Assembly: GCF_042659465.1 (NCBI RefSeq)
Contig: NZ_JBHSSW010000012.1
Coordinates: 310,001-374,000 of the forward strand
DNA from: Ponticaulis profundi
GTDB lineage: Bacteria > Pseudomonadota > Alphaproteobacteria > Caulobacterales > Hyphomonadaceae
Direction of reading: 5' to 3'
Length of the DNA stretch: 64,000 nucleotides
Within the stretch, counting starts at the first letter, position 1; each line of letters starts with the position of its first letter. Of the stretch, positions 61,930-64,000 are shown piece after piece. The notes beneath the pieces are model-generated. The model saw nothing but the letters and a program-made list of their open reading frames with translations, was not told the origin of the DNA and did not search any database. Position numbers and translations under genes: made by a program.

Positions 61930-62517
61930 GTGGTCAGCCAACCGACAACAGATATCGAACAGCTGAACAAGACATTGCAGGCGATTATCCCGAATGCAAA
62001 GGGAGAACGAAAACTGCCGCCCGTCGACCAGTGGAATCCCGAACATTGCGCTGATATTGGCATGGAAATTCGCAAGGATGGCTCCTGGTGGCATGAAGGC
62101 ACTGTTTTCAAGCGCCAAAAACTCGTTGACCTGTTCTCGACCATTTTGCGCAAGGATGCGGATGGGTCCACCTATTTGGTGACGCCTTACGAAAAGGTCA
62201 TCGTCCATGTGGAAGATGCGCACTTTATTGGCGTTCGAATTGATCTTGCACGGAAAAATGATCTTCCAGTCATCGTGGTGACAACGAATATTGGCGAGAG
62301 TGTGGAGGTTTCTGCGGATCATCCGCTTCGCGTGGAAATCGATCCTGAAACGCAGGAGCCATCTCCCTATGTGCTGATCCGTGGTCGTCTGGAGGCGAAA
62401 CTCGCGCGTCCGGCTTTCTATGAACTGGTGGACATGGCAGAAGAAAAGAATGGCGAACTTCTGGTAAGCTCGCATGGTGAGACTTTCTCCATCGGATCGG
62501 TGAGCGAACAGGCATGA
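61930..62517 (+). CDS. DUF1285 domain-containing protein
   Basis: 195 residues from GTG 61930, selected for AAGGAG six bases upstream; an open frame farther upstream overlaps the MoxR gene. The sequence runs PPVDQWNPEHCADIGMEIRKDGSWWHEG, FKRQKLVDLFSTIL and the late LEAKLARPAFYELVDMAE, which is the DUF1285 family, of unknown function. ATGA overlap with the NUDIX gene indicates coupling, and the same three-gene order (DUF1285, CoA pyrophosphatase, CCA enzyme) is common in the class. Confidence 0.85.
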   Translation: MVSQPTTDIEQLNKTLQAIIPNAKGERKLPPVDQWNPEHCADIGMEIRKDGSWWHEGTVFKRQKLVDLFSTILRKDADGSTYLVTPYEKVIVHVEDAHFIGVRIDLARKNDLPVIVVTTNIGESVEVSADHPLRVEIDPETQEPSPYVLIRGRLEAKLARPAFYELVDMAEEKNGELLVSSHGETFSIGSVSEQA

Positions 62518-63149
62518 GCTGGGACGGACCAGACGATTTTCTTGATCGTCTGCAGAAAAAACTAATCCCGACATTCGGTGATATGGACGCGCCTGTGGGC
62601 GGCGATCTGCATCTGCTTGATGAGGGACAGGATCAGAAACTGCGCGATGCAGGCGTTCTGATCGGTGTGGTGGATCGCGGCGAGAATGATCTGAATGTCA
62701 TCCTCACCCAGCGCCCCAATTCGATGCCGACGCACCCCGGCCAGGTCGCCTTGCCGGGTGGCAAGGTTGACCCGACCGATCAGGGGCCGGTTCATGCGGC
62801 GCTGCGCGAAGCCAAGGAAGAGGTGGGCGTGGAGCCAACCAGCGTCGACCTGCAGGGCCGGGCTGATATCTATGTGACAGGCACTGGCTTTCGGATCACG
62901 CCTGTGATCGGCATTCTGCCGCCCGATTTCATTGCCATTCCGGACCCGCATGAAGTGGATGACGTGTTCGAAACACCGCTGTCCTTTCTCATGAATCCGG
63001 ACAATCACATCCGCAAGACCACCAACTGGAAGGGCATTGAGCGCTCCTATCTGGAGATGCCGCATAATGGCCGTTACATTTGGGGGGTGACGGCGGGCGT
63101 GCTGCGTGCACTGTATGAGCGCCTGTATCGAGAGGATGATCAGACCTGA
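62514..63149 (+). CDS. NUDIX hydrolase, CoA pyrophosphatase type
   Basis: 211 residues. The Nudix region is LPGGKVDPTDQG and HAALREAKEEVGVE, with the CoA-pyrophosphatase-type HPGQVALPGGK preceding it. It hydrolyses CoA to 3',5'-ADP and 4'-phosphopantetheine. TGTGFRITPVIGILPP follows, also typical of this subgroup. The start overlaps the upstream stop (ATGA) and the stop overlaps the next ATG by one base. Confidence 0.92.
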   Translation: MSWDGPDDFLDRLQKKLIPTFGDMDAPVGGDLHLLDEGQDQKLRDAGVLIGVVDRGENDLNVILTQRPNSMPTHPGQVALPGGKVDPTDQGPVHAALREAKEEVGVEPTSVDLQGRADIYVTGTGFRITPVIGILPPDFIAIPDPHEVDDVFETPLSFLMNPDNHIRKTTNWKGIERSYLEMPHNGRYIWGVTAGVLRALYERLYREDDQT

Positions 63150-63433
63150 TGACCAGAATTCTGCTGCAGCTGTTATTGATTCTGGTGCCGTTTGCGATTT
63201 TCGCGCTTTACCGGTTTGCCACCCGTCATGCGCGCACCGAACGTCAGAAATGGCCGATTGCGGTTCTGACGGGCATTGGTTTTGCCATATCGGCGGCGTT
63301 TTACGGCTGGGTCTATTTCCGCGAACCGCATGGCGACCGGACATGCTATTCGGCGCCGCGTTTTGTGGATGGGGAAATCATACAGGGTGAGGTCATTCCG
63401 TGCAGCGATGCCAGCATTGACAGCCGGGATTAG
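63149..63433 (+). CDS. DUF6111 family small membrane protein
   Basis: 94 residues with two membrane segments (about 4-24 and 34-53) and a short periplasmic or cytosolic tail with two Cys (RTCYSAPRF and PCSDAS). It matches DUF6111, a small membrane family found between CoA pyrophosphatase and CCA-adding enzyme genes. No function is known. The start overlaps the NUDIX stop by one base. Confidence 0.8.
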   Translation: MTRILLQLLLILVPFAIFALYRFATRHARTERQKWPIAVLTGIGFAISAAFYGWVYFREPHGDRTCYSAPRFVDGEIIQGEVIPCSDASIDSRD

Positions 63434-63453
63434 CGAAGGGCGCAAAACACCAG

Positions 63454-64000
63454 ATGAGCGATGTGCAGGCAGCCGACTGGTTCAACGCGGCCGAGACCCG
63501 AAAGGTCATGGCGGCGCTGGAAGCCGTGCGCGCTGATTGTGCCCGTTTCGTTGGAGGCTGTATTCGCAATACGCTGATGGACCGGCCGGTCGATGACATC
63601 GACATCGCCACACAGCTGAAGCCGGAAGAGACGCTGAAGGCCCTGAAGACAGCTGGCATCCGGGCCATCCCGACCGGCATTGAGCACGGTACGATCACCG
63701 CCGTCTGCAATCACATCCCTTTTGAAATCACCTCGCTGCGCCGTGATGTGGAGACCGATGGTCGCCGCGCGGTCGTGGCCTTCACCGAAGACTGGGCCGA
63801 GGATGCACAGCGCCGCGATTTTCGCCTGAATGCGCTCTATGCTGACAGCAAGGGGCAAATCCATGACCCCACGGGTGGTCTTGCCGACCTTGCTGAGCGC
63901 CGGATCATTTTCATTGGTGATGCGCAGACACGCCTTCGCGAAGATCATTTGCGCAATCTGCGCTTTTTCCGCTTCACCGCCTGGTATGGCAAAGCCATCG
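63454..64000 (+). CDS. CCA tRNA nucleotidyltransferase (3' end outside window)
   Basis: The visible 182 residues include VGGCIRN, DDIDIAT (the two catalytic Asp), RRDFRLNALY and the start of the DHLRNLRFFRFTAWYG motif, which is the head domain of class II tRNA nucleotidyltransferases. The enzyme adds or repairs the 3' CCA of tRNA. The start is 20 nt after DUF6111. The C-terminal neck, body and tail are cut off by the window edge. Confidence 0.93.
   Translation, partial: MSDVQAADWFNAAETRKVMAALEAVRADCARFVGGCIRNTLMDRPVDDIDIATQLKPEETLKALKTAGIRAIPTGIEHGTITAVCNHIPFEITSLRRDVETDGRRAVVAFTEDWAEDAQRRDFRLNALYADSKGQIHDPTGGLADLAERRIIFIGDAQTRLREDHLRNLRFFRFTAWYGKAI

Noticed and set aside
1..64000. CRISPR arrays, prophage, transposons, rRNA operons and integrative elements
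   Set aside because: I saw no regularly spaced direct repeats, no transposase, integrase or phage structural genes, and no rRNA sequence. The only RNA gene found is tRNA-Thr.

Overview
The window is a stretch of chromosome from an alphaproteobacterium, most likely a marine member of the Hyphomonadaceae/Maricaulales. This rests on gene content and order: mutM, enoyl-CoA hydratase, rpsT and dnaA, followed by dnaN, recF and gyrB; hemC-hemD followed by an alphaproteobacterial Mic60/mitofilin-like gene and hemY; a usg gene; a RegB/RegA (ActS/ActR) pair beside a SenC/SCO gene; an intracellular PHB depolymerase; and a CC_3452-type secreted protein. I see no rRNA, prophage, transposase or CRISPR array. 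It is dense, ordinary-looking chromosome carrying several lineage-specific genes.

Layout. 1-7.5 kb: end of a VOC gene, a small secreted protein, an acyl-CoA dehydrogenase, a tandem pair of unrecognised small paralogues, a DUF4112 membrane protein, a two-domain VOC protein, then leuD, two chagasin-like lipoproteins and leuB. 7.5-13.7 kb: DUF817, usg, a SnoaL-like protein, asd, yghU, rarD and twin CheY-like regulators with an unusual Arg-rich tail. 13.9-22.5 kb: tsaD diverging from hemC-hemD-mic60-hemY, then a thioesterase, a group III truncated globin and a U32 peptidase. 22.5-25.7 kb: an ECF sigma factor diverging from a Ser/Thr kinase with a TPR-like exterior. 25.7-30.8 kb: tRNA-Thr(CGU), an SGNH-MBOAT O-acyltransferase pair, mutM, enoyl-CoA hydratase and rpsT. 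31.4-38.1 kb: dnaA, dnaN, recF and gyrB. 38-48.6 kb: VanZ-like protein, an unknown 174-residue protein, a proton antiporter, a YgjP-like metalloprotease, a large acidic lipoprotein, phaZ, a Tat-exported FAD oxidase with a DSD1-type PLP enzyme, and a GST. 48.7-55.2 kb: a WYL regulator, SCO, the RegBA pair, an SDR, a secreted dipeptidase and a GNAT enzyme. 55.1-61.9 kb: a MoxR/DUF58/DUF4159/vWA operon. 61.9-64 kb: DUF1285, CoA pyrophosphatase, DUF6111 and a CCA-adding enzyme cut by the window edge.

Functional themes are replication initiation, heme synthesis and envelope organisation, redox signalling (RegBA with SCO), PHB mobilisation, leucine and aspartate-family synthesis, and envelope chemistry. 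Points most worth a second look are a DnaA whose arginine-finger position aligns with Glu, a palindrome carrying a GANTC site in the dnaA-dnaN spacer, the tandem unknown paralogues, the ECF/kinase pair, the twin chagasin-like lipoproteins, a 16-codon leader ORF before the Tat oxidase, and candidate operators for a WYL regulator and for PhaR.
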